DNA from: Dactylorhiza incarnata
Taxonomy: Eukaryota > Streptophyta > Magnoliopsida > Asparagales > Orchidaceae
Direction of reading: 5' to 3'
Length of the DNA: 64,000 nucleotides
NCBI GenBank assembly: GCA_033032865.1
Contig: JAWHQI010000121.1
Coordinates: 620,001 to 684,000, forward strand
Shown here: positions 33,317 to 45,854 of the stretch, in pieces
Layout: each line of letters starts with the position of its first letter
Numbering within the stretch: the stretch's first letter is position 1
Position numbers and translations under genes: made by a program
The notes under the pieces: model-generated
Databases searched by the model: none
The model's input: only the letters and a program-made list of their open reading frames with translations
Told to the model about the DNA's origin: nothing

Positions 33317-35390
33317 TGTTGTTAATGGAACGTTCACCTAGAGGGGGGGGGGGTGTTAGGTGATCTCGCTTCGTTTCAGAATATTAGCGCGATTTATGAC
33401 TATTTAAGCAGAGCACACAAGTATTGCACAAGAAAATCACAGCAGATGACACAAGATCTATAGAGGTTCCCAAGACCGGGTGTATTGAGTAGTCCTCTGT
33501 CCCTCTGCGCCTACCTAGCAGTGTGCTAGGCTCGGCAAACTCCGCAAAGCTTCAGGCCCGCAAGCCTTACAACACCGACCCGCAAGTCCTACATCCTAAG
33601 CCCGCAAGCCCCTACTGCACCCGAGCCCGCAAGCTCGACACTCAGGCCCTCAAGCCCTACACAACACAGACCCGCAAGTCCTGTGCCTACAGCCTACCCA
33701 AGCCCTCAAGCTCGACAAATTCGGACCCGCAAGTCTACTGCCCTGGCCCTCAAGCCTCACAGCTCTCCAGCCCTCAAGCTAGATGCAATCAGACCCGCAA
33801 GTCAACTGCACTGGCCCTTAAGCCTCACAGCTCTCCAGCCCTCAAGCTAGACACTTTGATTTGAAAACAGATCTTACAGGTTTGGCCCTCAAGCCTTACA
33901 ACAATAAAAGTTTGAAATAAAACTCTGCCTGATGAAGAACGACAACTTGAGGTTGAAGAAGATGTTTCTGATTTAGATCTTGAAAACACAGTTATTCTTC
34001 AATCTCTTCTCTTAGCCTGATGAGGAACGACTTCTTATCAGTCGATCAAATGACTGATTCTTGCGAGAACACTCTGAGAATTCTTCTTTTTCTCTTTCTT
34101 TCTTTACACCGCTGTTACTATTCTATTTGCTGTATGCGTACGTTCTTTCTGATTGATCATCGCTTTAGGGCAACCCCTTGTCTCTTTTATAAGACTGTGA
34201 GGCCTCCCAACGGTCTTCTGAAAAAGTTCCTTAAGTGTCAGACGCCCCATTCCTTAAGAACACACGATGATTGGACAATCAGGTGACGACATTAAATGCG
34301 GACTGCGCGTCCGCAACATTTGAATTCTGTCTCGACGATATTTCCATCTTTATGCCGATATAGACAGCGTCTCGACGATATTTCCAGCTTCATGCCGATA
34401 CAGACAGTATTACGACGATATGGATAATATCTCGACGACGGGACTTTGTCGATACCTCAAACCTTGGTGGATCTTCAGGTCTTCTTGCTTCTGCCTCTGA
34501 CGCTGATATCTCGACGATATGAGATATCCTAGCGTTTCTGCATATACATCGATATGTTATCTCTGACTGTGTCGTCATGATATTCTTTCTTGTAGACTGT
34601 CGTCGTAATCACTTAGTTCTTTCGACGACATGAGCGATATCATGTCGACAGACTATGCTTTAGAAACTGCTTGTCTTTAGCTGTCCTTCTTCAGTCTTCT
34701 CGACGTCATGCCTTCTTTACGACGATGTCCAACACCATCAGTCACACTTAGTCTTTTCAGCGACAAGGATTCTTCACGACGATATCTATTCTTCTTTGGC
34801 TTTATCGACGATACAGTTTCTTGTCAACGATATCTTTGACAATGATCTTCACTTTGCCTTTTCAACGACAAGGCTACTTTGATGATGTCGACGATACTGC
34901 ATCTTCTCGACGACAAGGCTACTTTGATGATGTCGACGATACTGCATCTTCTCGACGACATTCCTTCCTTTGATATCTTCATGTCTTCTCTGCGTTCGAC
35001 AAACTATATTCTTCATTCGACGTGCTCTGCGTTCGACGAACTTCATTCTTCGTTCGACAAGCTCTGCGTTCGACGAACTTCATTCTTCGTTCGACAAACT
35101 TCATTCTTCATTCGACGAACTCGCCAAGTCTCGACGTTTTATTCTGTCCCGTCTCTACGTTCGACGAACTTCATTCTTTGTTCGACGAACTCGCCAAGTC
35201 TCGGCGTTTGCTTCTGTCCCGTCTCTGCGTTCGACGAACTTCATTCTTTGTTCGACGAACTCGCAAAGTTTCAGCGTTTGCTTTGCTCATCATCATGACG
35301 ACAAACATACTTTGTCGACGATATCTCCTATTCTTCTCAACGACATTCCTTTAACTTCCTGAGATTATGAGTTAGAGAATTGATCAAATA
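33317..35390 (-). repeat. Element E 5' LTR, main part
   Basis: Matches 25350-27510 and has the same order of TTCGACGAA array (35280-35000), TATA (about 34194-34186) and hairpin array (33855-33548). It is interrupted at 35390 by element F; the last 67 bp of the LTR are at 45788-45854. Confidence 0.92.
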
Positions 35391-36723
35391 TGTTGGGAAA
35401 ATGATTTCTCTTAACCCCTGAACATAAGTTGAATATGAATTCCAAGAAAAGAAAATCAAGGTTAAGAAAATATGCGTCGAATAGTATTCGACGCAACGTC
35501 GAGATAAAGTCAACGTTTCTATCAGAATGAGTCGAAGTAGCTCCATGCAGAATTCGACGTATCCTATGTCGACGTAGCTCTGACTTTTAGTCGACGTATC
35601 TTGAGAAGTCGACGCACCCTAGTCGACGCACCTTCCTTATTCTCCTCTCGACGTCCAGACAGGATGTATTCGACGCTTGCGTCGAATAGTAATCGACGCA
35701 CATCGATCTTTATGACAGAATTCAAAATCGCCAGATCTCTTTCCTTTTCTTATAGATCTGATTTATATGGAATCAATTTATGTCTTATAGCCGTTCTGAA
35801 TCTTTCTTTTCCTCTATTAAATTCTTTGCTAATTTGATAAAATTCATTATGGACATTATTTGAAATTGGAATGAATTCTTTCCTTCTATTGGTATGCTAA
35901 CTATGGAAATTTTTCTATCCTTCTAATTCTCTGTCTGATAATTAAGTTTCCTCCTATGAGTATTATTTGAATGAACAGAGCTATATATATAGGAAGGAGG
36001 TCGACAGAAAAACCAATGAGGGATCCACCATTTTACTCATTGAAAAGAGGAAAAGCTCCCAAGTGATAAAAAGAGAATTGAGAAATAGCCCTGCAACAAT
36101 ATTCAAGCATTCTTCTTCTCCTGCTTCTGAAGTCACTCTGCTGCAAATTCTGATAGCTCTCACATAAGAGGGAAAAGCTACAAATCTTCTTCTCTCTGTA
36201 GAAGAAAGATTTAATTCACTACTTTTTGTGCTTCCAATCTTCTTGCTAGGAAGAAGATTCATTTTTGTCTTAAATACTTCTTTTTCCTTTTCTCATTTTC
36301 ATACTCACATACTGTAAAAGAGTTTTTAGAATCACTCTTCAAAAAATTCAGTTGTACTGGTTCTAATAGTCTCCTTTTCAAAAGACTCAGTTAGTTCTAA
36401 GAGTCTCCTTGTCAAAAGACTCAGGGTGGTTCTAAGAGTCTCCTTATAAAAAGACTCAGTGCAAGTTAGTGAATTCCTACCAAGGGGGTAGAAGAGTGGA
36501 CTACCCAAAGTTTGGGGAACCACTATATTTTCTTGTGTTGTGCTGTGATTTCTTTTCTTGCATTTACTTTCTTTATTTGTTTAATTCTTGTTGGTGTGTG
36601 TGGGAAGCTCTAATCTGTGATCATACACATATATATATATATATATTTACTTTGCACAAAATATTTTAAATCTCTATTCACCCCCCTCTAGAGAATTCTA
36701 GTGAGGTTAACTGTGCACTTTCA
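35391..36723 (+). repeat. Element F 5' LTR
   Basis: TGTTGGGAAAATG to GCACTTTCA. It has a TCGACG cluster (35465-35710) that includes a perfect 21-bp palindrome at 35474-35494, and a TATA-like CTATATATATAGG near 35980-35993. Tandem units around AAGAGTCTCCTTxTCAAAAGACTCAG (36355-36460) can each fold as GAGTC...GACTC. Confidence 0.95.
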
Positions 36724-36725
36724 AT

Positions 36726-36737
36726 TGGTATCAGAGC
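36726..36737 (+). promoter_or_regulatory. Primer binding site of element F
   Basis: TGGTATCAGAGC, exactly complementary to the 3' end of plant initiator tRNA-Met, two bases after the 5' LTR. Confidence 0.95.
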
Positions 36738-36825
36738 TAAGTTGATCTAAAAAGGTTAACTCCTTGATCAAAAAGATCCTACCTCTTGTTTATAAATATA
36801 TTTTTTTCTAACAATTATTTTTCAC

Positions 36826-38607
36826 ATGGCACAAATCAAAGATTATGCTTCCACCAGACCACCAATTAGCAACCTTGAAAAGTTTGCACTTTGGAAAACA
36901 AGAATTAGAATTTATTTAAACTCTATTGATGATGAATTGTTTAATGTTATCTTGACAGGTCCCCCCAAGCCATTCAGAAAGGACTCAAGTGGAAAAGTGA
37001 CTGAAACACTTGCTCCAAAAGCTGAGTGGACAGAGGAAGAAAAGAAATCCCAAGGATATGATGCCAAGGCTATGAATATACTAGTCTCAACCCTCTCAGA
37101 TGAAATCTTCCAAAAGATTGCTGATTGTGAGTCAGCTTAGGAAGTATGGGAAGCTCTCACCAAAATGGTAGAGGGAAGTGCTGATGAGAAAAAGGATAGA
37201 AAGGCACTACTCATCTCTCAATATGAAAACTTTCAGAAGAAAGAAGGTAAAAGTGTTGCTGACATGTATGCCAGATTCAGCCTCATAGTGAATGAGTTGA
37301 AGACACTTGAACAAGACATATCTCTCACTTAGATAAATGACAAACTGCTTACTTGCTTCCCTAGCTCTTGGGATTCAAGAATCTGGCCAATTAGAGACTC
37401 CAGAAGTCAAAGAGAAATTTCAACAGATGTCCTGTTGGGCAAATTAAAATCCTATGAACATCTGTTGAAGACAAGAGCTGAGAAAGAAGAGAAAGAAAAA
37501 GCTCCCTCTCTCTCAAAAGAAAAGAGTATTGCATTGAAGTCTATTGAAGGTGAACCCTCTACAGGTGATGAGGAGCTGATCAGTCTGCTAGCCAGAAGGT
37601 TTAAGAAGTGGATTAAATCAGAAGGATCCAGAGGAAGAGACTCAAAAACCAGGTATGATAAAACACCTACTAAAGAGATTATATGTTACTCTTGCAGGAA
37701 ACCTGGACATATTGCACCTGAATGTCCTAAGGAGATCAGCAAAAAGAAAGATCTGAAAAGAACAGATCTACAGAAGAAAAAGAAGAAAGAGAAAGGTCTC
37801 ATTGCTCAATCATGGAGTGATTCAGAAACTGAAGAAAGCACCTCATCTGACAATGATCAAGAAGAGACCAAGCTGGAGGAAACCTGTTTGATGGCCACTG
37901 AGAAGCATGATGACACATCTATGGTAAATATACTTGATGATGTAGATTTATCTTCCACTATCTTCAAAAACAATTTCAAAGAATTCTGTTTAAATTTAAT
38001 CAAATCTGAAAAAGAAATAGATGAACTAAGAAATGAATTAAAAACTCTCAAACAAGTGAACACACAGTATAATAACTATGAGCTCAGTCTAGGACTCTTA
38101 GAAAAGCAATTAGACAAAATATTTACAGAAAACCAAACACTAAGAAATGAGCTAGCAAAAGCAAAGTCCTTTGAAGACTCTCTAAATGGGAGAAGTCAGA
38201 AGCTCAAGAACATCTCTAAAAATCTTACTAATAGATTTAGACAACTAGAAGATAATACTAACTTAGAACCAAAATCTCAATCACCTAGGAAATCTGCTTG
38301 GAGACATCCCATTCACTCCACTAGGGAAGGTCACTTGACAGGAGAAAGATCACAGGAAAATCCAGAAACAACCACTGTCTTTAATAAAATTAATCATATT
38401 ATATATGTAGGAATCCTAGGAAGATATCCTCAGAAAAAATCTAAACATACGTCAAATTCTTATCAACGTGCGTCGACTTGTAATCGACGCTTACACCAAA
38501 GTGCGTCGACTTCTACCCGACGCAACCTCTCTCATTCTTCGACTAAAAGAAAACGCAGAATGGAGAAAGCGTCGACTTCATATCGACGTAACCATAAACC
38601 TACGTAG
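36826..38607 (+). pseudogene. gag: Element F gag
   Basis: ATG at 36826 (MAQIKDYASTRPPISNLEKF). One frame throughout, broken by TAG stops at 37138-37140 and 37330-37332, with a third TAG at 38605. Domains: N-terminal copia Gag region (FALWKTRIRIYLNSID), UBN2-like capsid segment (ALLISQYENFQKKEGKSVAD onward), basic linker, zinc knuckle CYSCRKPGHIAPEC (37684-37725), acidic Ser-rich region and a coiled coil (about 37960-38220). The C-terminus is Ser/Thr/Arg-rich, coded by TCGACG hairpin repeats (38462-38625). The third TAG falls inside one of these repeats (CGTAGA for CGTCGA). The C-terminal second knuckle seen in G is not recognisable. Confidence 0.88.
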
Positions 38608-38852
38608 AATACATATCGACGCAACCAATCAGACAGACATCTCTCCTCTACCAAACAACAATCTCAATCCATCTCCTTTTACTATGATCACTACTTCTGT
38701 AACATCACCAAAGAAAATTGCTATGATAAACCAATGCCCCTAAAGGAGGAAGGATATTCAGAAAAACCCACTTACTCTCTTATTAAATTTCACACTGATG
38801 GGAGAAAGGGACCCCATCTCAGCAGGGTTCAAACTAATGTTTAAAATTTTAT
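38608..38852 (+). other. Element F gag-pol junction
   Basis: Continues the gag frame past the stop (ending TNV and a TAA near 38841), then TTTTATGTGCAG just before the protease text. A similar pyrimidine-rich stretch ending in TTGCAG is at the same place in A and E. No separate gene. Confidence 0.55.
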
Positions 38853-41800
38853 GTGCAGATGTATCACATCTCCAGGCTGGTGTGGTACTTGGACAGTGGA
38901 TGCTCCATGCACATGACAGGATGCAAAAACCTGTTAATCAACTTTGAGGACAGACTTGGACCATCAGTAACTTTTGGAGACTCTAGTTGTGGCCAAACTA
39001 AGGGCTTTGGAGATTTCAAAGAAGGGAAAGTCACCTTCAAGAATGTGGCAGTAGTCAAAGGACTGAAGCACAATCTGATAAGTATAATTCAGATATGTGA
39101 AAATGGTAAGTATGAGGTAAAATTCACCACACTATTCTGCCATATTATTGATATCAAGACTGGTGCCACAGTACTCAATGGAATTAGAAAAGGAAAAGTA
39201 TTTGTAGTGGACTTTAGTTCCTCACCCACAGAAGTCTGTTTATTCAACAATATTATTGATAAATGTGAACTATGGCATAGGAGACTAGGTCATCTAAACT
39301 ACAAAACAATTAGTAAACTAGCAAAGAATAACCTAGTTAGAGGCTTACCAAAGGGTAGGTACTCTAAGGATTCTCCATGCAGACCTTGCCAACTAGGAAA
39401 ACAAACCAAATCATCCTTCAAACCAATTGGTAAGGATGACTCTCCCAGGTTCCTTTACTTACTACACATGGATCTCTTTGGTCCCATCTCCACTCAGAGC
39501 TTAGGTTGAAAATCCTATACCCTAGTCATTGTGGATGACTACTCTAGATTCAGCTGGGTATTCTTTCTTAGGGCTAAGTCTGAAACCCACAAGACTCTCT
39601 CAAGATTCATAAAACAAATTCAATCTGAACTCAATAGTCAGGTTTCCATAATCAGAAGTGATCATGGGACTGAATTTGAAAATCAGTTTATGAGTAGTTT
39701 CTGTGAAGATATAGTATCAAACAAAGTTTTTCAGCCCCTAGAACTCCTCAGCAAAATGGAGTTGCTGAAAGAAAGAATAGAACTTTAATAGAATCAGGAA
39801 GGACCTTACTTGTAGAATCAGGTTTGCCGAAAACTTTCTGGGCTAAAGCAGTCAACACTGCCAACTATGTTCTAAATAGAAGCCTAATACACAAAACTAA
39901 ATCAAAAACTCCATATGAGCTCCTGAAAGGAAAAACACCCATAGTTAAATATTTTAAGATCTTTGGATGTGCTTGTTTTATCCTAAATAATGGAAAGGAT
40001 CATCTTGCCAAGTTTGACAAGAAATCTGATGATGGAATATTTCCGGGATATTCAGCATCTAGTAAAGCCTATAGGTGCTATAACAAGAGAACTCTTAAAA
40101 TTGAAGAGTCTATGCACATTATATTTGATGAAACTAACATGCTGTTTAAGGGGGAGGGAACTCCCACCAGCTCTTTTCCACAGGAAAGCAGCAACATAGA
40201 AATACAGCTTGAACAACTGGTTCTAGAGAACACAGATAATGGAAAAGAAAACAAGATAAAGGAATCAAGTGAGGAATCTGAACAAGAACATGAAGAAGAT
40301 TCAGAAAAGAGCATGCAAAACCAACTCCCACAAGAGAACATGGTTCAGGAAGGCCAGGTGGACATTGACCCTATCACCAATGAGGAAGAAGAACATCTGA
40401 CAAGTCCAGGCAAGACAAGGGTCAATTTAAAAGATCATCCACAAACTCAAGTAATTGGAGACCCCAATACAGGAGTAAGAACAAGACACCAGGTCTCCAA
40501 TGGGATGATGCTCCAATGCTTCCTAACACAAGTTGAACCAAAGAAGTTTGAGGAAGCAAATTGTGATCCTTACTGGATTATGGCCATGCAAGAAGAACTA
40601 GGCCAATTTGAGAGAAACAAAGTATGGAATTTAGTGGAAAGACCAAGAAACTACCAGTGATTGGCACAAAATGGGTATATAGAAATAGATTAGATTCCAC
40701 TGGAGTAATTGTCAGGAACAAGGCAAGACTTGTAGCACAAGGATATAGACAAGAAGAAGGAATAGACTACAATCAAACCTTTGCTCCAGTAGCCAGACTA
40801 GAAGCAATTAGGCTCTTTCTTGCCTATGCAGCTTTCATGAAGATGAAAGTATATCAGATGGATGTCAAGAGTGCTTTTCTGAATGGTGACCTTCAAGAAG
40901 AGGTATATGTGGAGCAACCACAAGGTTTTGTTAATCCCTCCTCTCCTAACTTTGTTTATAAACTCAACAAAGCACTATATGGTCTTAAGCAAGCTCCTAG
41001 AGCTTGGTATGAAACTCTCTCTAACTTTCTTTTGGAAAATTCCTTTGAAAGAGGAAAAGTAGGCAAAACACTTTTTACTAGAACCCATAAAAACCAACTT
41101 CTTCTTGTTCAAATATATGTAGATGATATCATCTTTAGCTCAACTCATCCTAAAATGTGTAAAAGATTTGCTAATCTCATGCAATCTAAATTTGAAATGA
41201 GTAGTATGGGAGAACTCTCATATTTCTTAGGATTACAAGTAAAACAAAGTAGTGAAGGAATCTTTATCTCACAATCAAAGTACACTAAAGAGCTAATCAA
41301 GAAGTTTGGAATGGAATCAGCCTCCTCTATGAAACCCCCATGGCAACAAATGTCATTATAGAAAAGGATGACAAGGGAAAATCAATAGATCAAAAGACAT
41401 ATAGGGCAATCATAGGATCCCTTCTATATCTCACTGCTAGCAGACCTGACATTATGTTTGCAACTTGCATATGTGCTAGATTTCAGGTTGATCCAAAGGA
41501 ATCCCATCTCACCTCTGTACAAAGGATTCTTAGATACCTAAAGGGAACTCCTGAACTAGGTCTATGGTATTCAGCAGAAACCAACTTTGAATTAATAGGT
41601 TTCTCAGATGCAGACTATGCTGGATGTAGGGTTGATAGAAAAAGCACATCTGGCACTTGCCAATTCCTAGGTGACAGATTAATCTCATGGTTTAGTAAGA
41701 AACAAACCTTAGTCTCAACCTCAACAGCTGAAGCTGAATATATAACTGCTGGGAGCTGTTGTTCACAAATCTTGTGGATGCAAAATCAGCTTCTTGACTA

Positions 41801-42062
41801 CAAACTGGAAGTCAATAACTCTAAAATTTATTGTGATAGCTCTAGTGCTATATCTATAGCATCTAACCCAGTCCTTCATAGTAGAACCAAACACATAGAG
41901 ATCAGACATCACTTCCTTAGAGATAATGTAGAAAAAGGTAAGATAACCTTCGAATATATACCCACAAAAAGTCAAAGAGCAGACATTTTTACAAAACCCT
42001 TGGATGAAACCAAACACAACTACTTCAGAAACACCTTAGGAATGCTTGATGGAAGCTTGTAA
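38853..42062 (+). pseudogene. pol: Element F pol: protease, integrase, reverse transcriptase, RNase H
   Basis: Protease 38870-39110 (VWYLDSGCSMHMTGC). GAG-pre-integrase 39265-39410 (LWHRRLGHLNYKTI, CRPCQLGKQ). Integrase from 39450 (DDYSRFSWVFF, IIRSDHGTEFENQF, then WAKAVNTANYVLNR). Reverse transcriptase 40650-41340 with [28 protein letters not shown] and [14 protein letters not shown]. RNase H to 42062 with GFSDADYAGCRVDRKSTSGT and CDSSSAISIASNPVLHSRTK. Defects: a TGA stop at 39507-39509 and frameshifts near 39715, 40655 and 41335, the last in a C-run. All domains are present at normal size, so the damage is recent. Confidence 0.93.
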
Positions 42063-42109
42063 ACACCATTGTTAGGGAACTCTAAAGAAATCAGACAATC
42101 TAAGAAAAT

Positions 42110-42435
42110 ATCTTGCAGATACGTCGAATACATATCGACGCTCCGTCGAGACAAACTCGACGCTGACATCGATTTCCATCAGACAAAGTTACGTCGATCC
42201 TTTATCGACGCACCGTCGAATTCATATCGACGCAAGACTATGATCACGTCGATAGAACTCCAGGCTGGCCAATCTCCACGGAGCGCCGACTCTCTATCGA
42301 CGCAAACGTCGACATCCATTCGACGTAATGACGACTTCAGGTTAAAATTAGAATCAAATCCTTACTTCCTCTTCTGACGATTGGATTACCTTGATTTCTG
42401 TTTCCTTTCTCGACGTTTCATCTTATTTAAATAAT
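42110..42435 (+). promoter_or_regulatory. Promoter-like block before the element F accessory ORF
   Basis: Dense TCGACG/CGTCGA pairs (42122-42325), then TCGACGTTTCA at 42410-42420 and TTTAAATAA at 42426-42434. The ATG is at 42511. Element G has the identical TCGACGTTTCA followed by TTAAATAG before its ATG. Confidence 0.6.
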
Positions 42436-42510
42436 ACTTCTTATTTCATAACATATAACTTTCTGAACCCGCCAAAACTTTGTCTTCTTCCTCTCTCTCT
42501 TTCTGCTTCA

Positions 42511-44194
42511 ATGACGCCCACTCCTGGTCAATCTGCTCTTATCAAAGCGATGAACGATGCTCTGGAAAATCTTCTCAACGACTTCCAGACACGTCTAACC
42601 AACTTCTCCAATGAATGTGCCAATATGATCACCACCTGTGAAGCCAAATTGGCCACCCTATCTGCCTCTCTTCCTGAGCTTCATGCTCTTCTTCGAGAAG
42701 AACCTCTGTCGCCACAAAGGTTTACATCCTTCCTGAAAGATATAAACCAGGGGGAGAGTTGCTCCAGAAACCCCTCTTGCTAGGTCCTTGATCTCACTTA
42801 AGGCTCAGGTTTAACTCTCTTCTCCCCAACTCTAAGTATTCTCTCTAACTATTACTCCAATTCCATTATAGGCTCCACTCCTCTCAAATCACTCTGACTA
42901 CACCTTCATCAAACATTTTGGTGAATCCTCCTCTTACAACACTGAAGGGGAGCATGCTGTGGATTTAGCATTCAGAGTTGATGACCCATATAACTAGGGG
43001 GAGATTCCTGTAGTAAAGAACCCAGAAATCCAGGGGGAGGAAGAAGCAGTCACCTCTGATGATTGGAATGGACAGATGTGGATTGATGCACCCTTATGTG
43101 AGGAGGAACTTCAACATCACTCCCCTGGCTTCTCTGCCAGTTACATCAAGCTAAAGACACCTATACTTGAGGACATCCCTACAAAAGAGCTTGGAGGAGA
43201 CAATCATCCCTCAGCAGAGAACATTCTACCTGAAGTCATTCTGCCTTCTATTGTAGAACAGACTCCTCTTCTTGATATAGTTCCCTCTCCACCCAAAGAG
43301 AAAACTCATTCTCCTTCATCTCCACCTCTACCTCTACCTCCACTTCAACCTTCTTCTCTACCTCCTCTGTTACCTCTACCTCCACAAGTAGCAAGCCTCT
43401 CTAAACAGATCCTACCTAGGCAAAGTCCAGGAGGACAAATGAAAAAGAAAAGAGAAGCCATTCCCTACTGGCAAAACTTCTCCAAAGAAGAAAGGAGAGA
43501 GTATGCAAAAGAAAGGAAGTATAGAAAAGCATGTGAGGAAATAAAAAGATTTGAAAAGATGCCTATTATCACTCCTAACAGCCCTGTGAAGGAGTACCAT
43601 GACCCTGACATGGAAAAGAGGCATGAAGAGATACGAAAAAGAGAACTGTATGAATATGAAGCAGCTAGGAAAGAAGTGGAAGATAAAAGGAATGCCTGGA
43701 TAGAAAAGATCAACAAGGGAATGACTAAAGAACAAATTCTTGCTTAATCTTCTATCAGAATTTCAAAGAAGTTGTTTGATATTGATGCTTATCAAAAGAA
43801 AAACCCTCAGGCAGGGATCATTCTAGAAAAAGGTCAAAAACACAAGAAGGGTGTAGGGTGTACAGAAGATACTTACATTCCCTACAAGAAGCCCAACAGA
43901 ACTGTAAAATTAGACAAATGGCATGCCTCACCCTGGAAAGGGAAAGGAAAAATGGCTGACATTCCTGAGAAGCAGCAATCAGAAAAGAAAACAAAATATA
44001 GGCCCAAGGTTGATAACAAGGGACCACCTAAGATCAAGCCTACTGAAAAGAAAGTTCAAAACATTACAATTGAGATGATTGATGAAAAGGCAGCAATCAT
44101 CATCAGCAAAGGCTACTCCATAAATGACACAATCCCTGATGGTGATAAACTATTGGAAAAATTGCATACAATCATCAGGAATGTCCAGGAATGA
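42511..44194 (+). pseudogene. Element F 3' accessory ORF, broken
   Basis: ATG at 42511 (MTPTPGQSALIKAMNDALEN) opens a helical, coiled-coil-like N-terminus and stops at 42781-42783. CTCAAATCACTCTG near 42880 matches the start of exon 2 in element B, and TTATAG|G at 42871 is a candidate acceptor. The frame reopens at 43076-43747: a Pro/Leu-rich stretch, then IPYWQNFSKEERREYAKERK, which matches B, and a Lys/Glu-rich helix. It continues with defects to 44194. I see no signal peptide or membrane span. Same class as the B, C and G ORFs; the N-terminus is not similar to B or G. Function unknown. Confidence 0.62.
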
Positions 44195-44430
44195 CCTGAT
44201 AGAGCCAGGGGCTACATTTTTGATGCAATTGAAAACTTATCTAGGAAACTTTATTCTGCTTTTGTCAACTTCATGTACAGAAAGAAGTTTCTTGTTTAAT
44301 TCTTGTGAAATACAAATGCTTGTCATATGCTTTCTTATTCCAATTTCTCTTCTGATTGTTTAATATATTTCTTATCTTTACAAATGCTGTGAAGTATTAA
44401 TTATATGCTTTCTCTCCTATAGGGTAAAGA

Positions 44431-44445
44431 CAAATAGGGGTAGAT
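44431..44445 (+). promoter_or_regulatory. Polypurine tract of element F
   Basis: CAAATAGGGGTAGAT directly precedes the 3' LTR. The G-run is interrupted by T compared with B and C. Confidence 0.8.
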
Positions 44446-45782
44446 TGTTGGGAAAATGATTTCTCTTAACCCCTGAACATAAGTTGAATATGAATTCCAA
44501 GAAAAGAAAATCAAGGTTAAGAAAATATGCGTCGAATAGTATTCGACGCAACGTCGAGATAAAGTCGACGTTTCTATCAGAATGAGTCGAAGTAGCTCCA
44601 AGCAGAATTCGACGTATCCTATGTCGACGTAGCTCTGACTTCTAGTCGACATATCTTGAGAAGTCGACGCACCCTAGTCGACGCACCTTCCTTATTCTCC
44701 TCTCGACGTCCAGACAGGATGTATTCGACGCTTGCGTCAAATAGTAATCGACGCACGTCGATCTTTATGATAAAATTCAAAATCGCCAGATCTCTTTCCT
44801 TATCTTATAGATCTGATTTATATGGAATCAATTTATGTCTTATAGCCATTCTGAATCTTTCTTTTTCCTCTATTAGATTCTTGGCTAATTTGATAAAATT
44901 CACTATGGACATTATTTGAAATTGGAATGAATTCTTTCCTTCTATTGGTATGCTAACTATGGAAATGTTTCTATCCTTCTAATTCTCTGTTTGATAATTA
45001 ATTTTCCTCCTATAAGTATCATTTGAATGAACAGAGCTATATATATATGAAGTAGGTCGACAGAAAAACCAATGAGGGATCCACCATTTTACTCATTGAA
45101 AAAGAGGAAAATCTCCCAAGTGATAAAGAGAGAATTGGGAAATAGCCCTGCAGCAATATTCAAGCATTCTTCTTCTCCTGCTTCTGAAGTCACTCTGCTG
45201 CAAATTCTGATAACTCTCATATAAGAGGGAAAAGCTACAAATCTTCTTCTCTCTATAGAAGAAAGATTTAATTCACAACTTCTTGTGCTTCCAATCTTCT
45301 TGCTAGGAAGAAGATTCATTTTTGTCTTAAATACTTCTTTTTCCTTTTCTCATTTTCATACTCACACACTGTAAAAGAGTTTTTAGAATCACTCTTCAAA
45401 AAATTCGGTTGTACTGGTTCTAAGAGTCTCCTTTTCAAAAGACTCAGTTGGTTCTAAGAGTCTCCTTGTCAAAAGACTCAGGGTGGTTCTAAGAGTCTCC
45501 TTATCAAAAGACACAGTGCAAGATAGTGAATTCCTACCAAGGGGGTAGAAGACTGGACTACCCAAAGTTTGGGGAACCACTATATTTTCTTGTGTTGTGC
45601 TGTGATTTCTTTTCTTGCATTTACTTTCTTTATTTGTTTAATTCTTGTTGGTGTGTGTGGGAAGCTCTAATCTGTGATCATACACACATATATATTTACT
45701 TTGCACAAAATATTTTAAATCTCTATTCACCCCCCCCCCCCCCCCTCTAGAGAATTCTAGTGAGGTTAAGTGTGCACTTTCA
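44446..45782 (+). repeat. Element F 3' LTR
   Basis: 1,337 bp, near-identical to 35391-36723; the 21-bp palindrome is at 44529-44549. A longer C-run near 45730-45745 and a shorter TA-run account for part of the length difference. Confidence 0.95.
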
Positions 45783-45787
45783 AAATA

Positions 45788-45854
45788 CAAAGTGAAGTTT
45801 TCTTAACTTGGTGACTTCTTCAAATCAGGAATCATGTGGGCAAGATTCCCAACA
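45788..45854 (-). repeat. Element E 5' LTR, last 67 bp
   Basis: Matches 27444-27510 of the 3' LTR and ends CCCAACA, the TG...CA terminus on the minus strand. Confidence 0.9.

Larger units (their letters stand above)
35391..45782 (+). mobile_element. Element F: full-length copia element with gag, pol and accessory ORF
   Basis: 10,392 bp with LTRs of 1,333 and 1,337 bp, an exact tRNA-iMet primer site, gag, complete pol, a promoter-like block, a 3' accessory ORF and a polypurine tract. It is the only element here with all parts, but gag has stops and pol has about three frameshifts and a stop. It is the youngest layer of the E/F nest. Confidence 0.95.
35386..45787. repeat. 5-bp target-site duplication AAATA flanking element F
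   Basis: AAATA at 35386-35390 and 45783-45787 abuts the F LTRs. Removing F and one copy rejoins the E LTR to match the intact copy near 27440. Confidence 0.95.
25350..45854 (-). mobile_element. Element E: copia-type element with gag and pol, no accessory ORF, split by F
   Basis: Reading on the minus strand: 5' LTR (45854-45788 plus 35390-33317), primer site 33314-33303, gag and pol largely in one frame (33262-27916), polypurine tract, and 3' LTR (27510-25350). The 27511-27915 spacer is short and has no accessory ORF. Without F the element is about 10.1 kb. The shared frame and the small number of stops make it the least damaged pol in the window. Confidence 0.92.
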
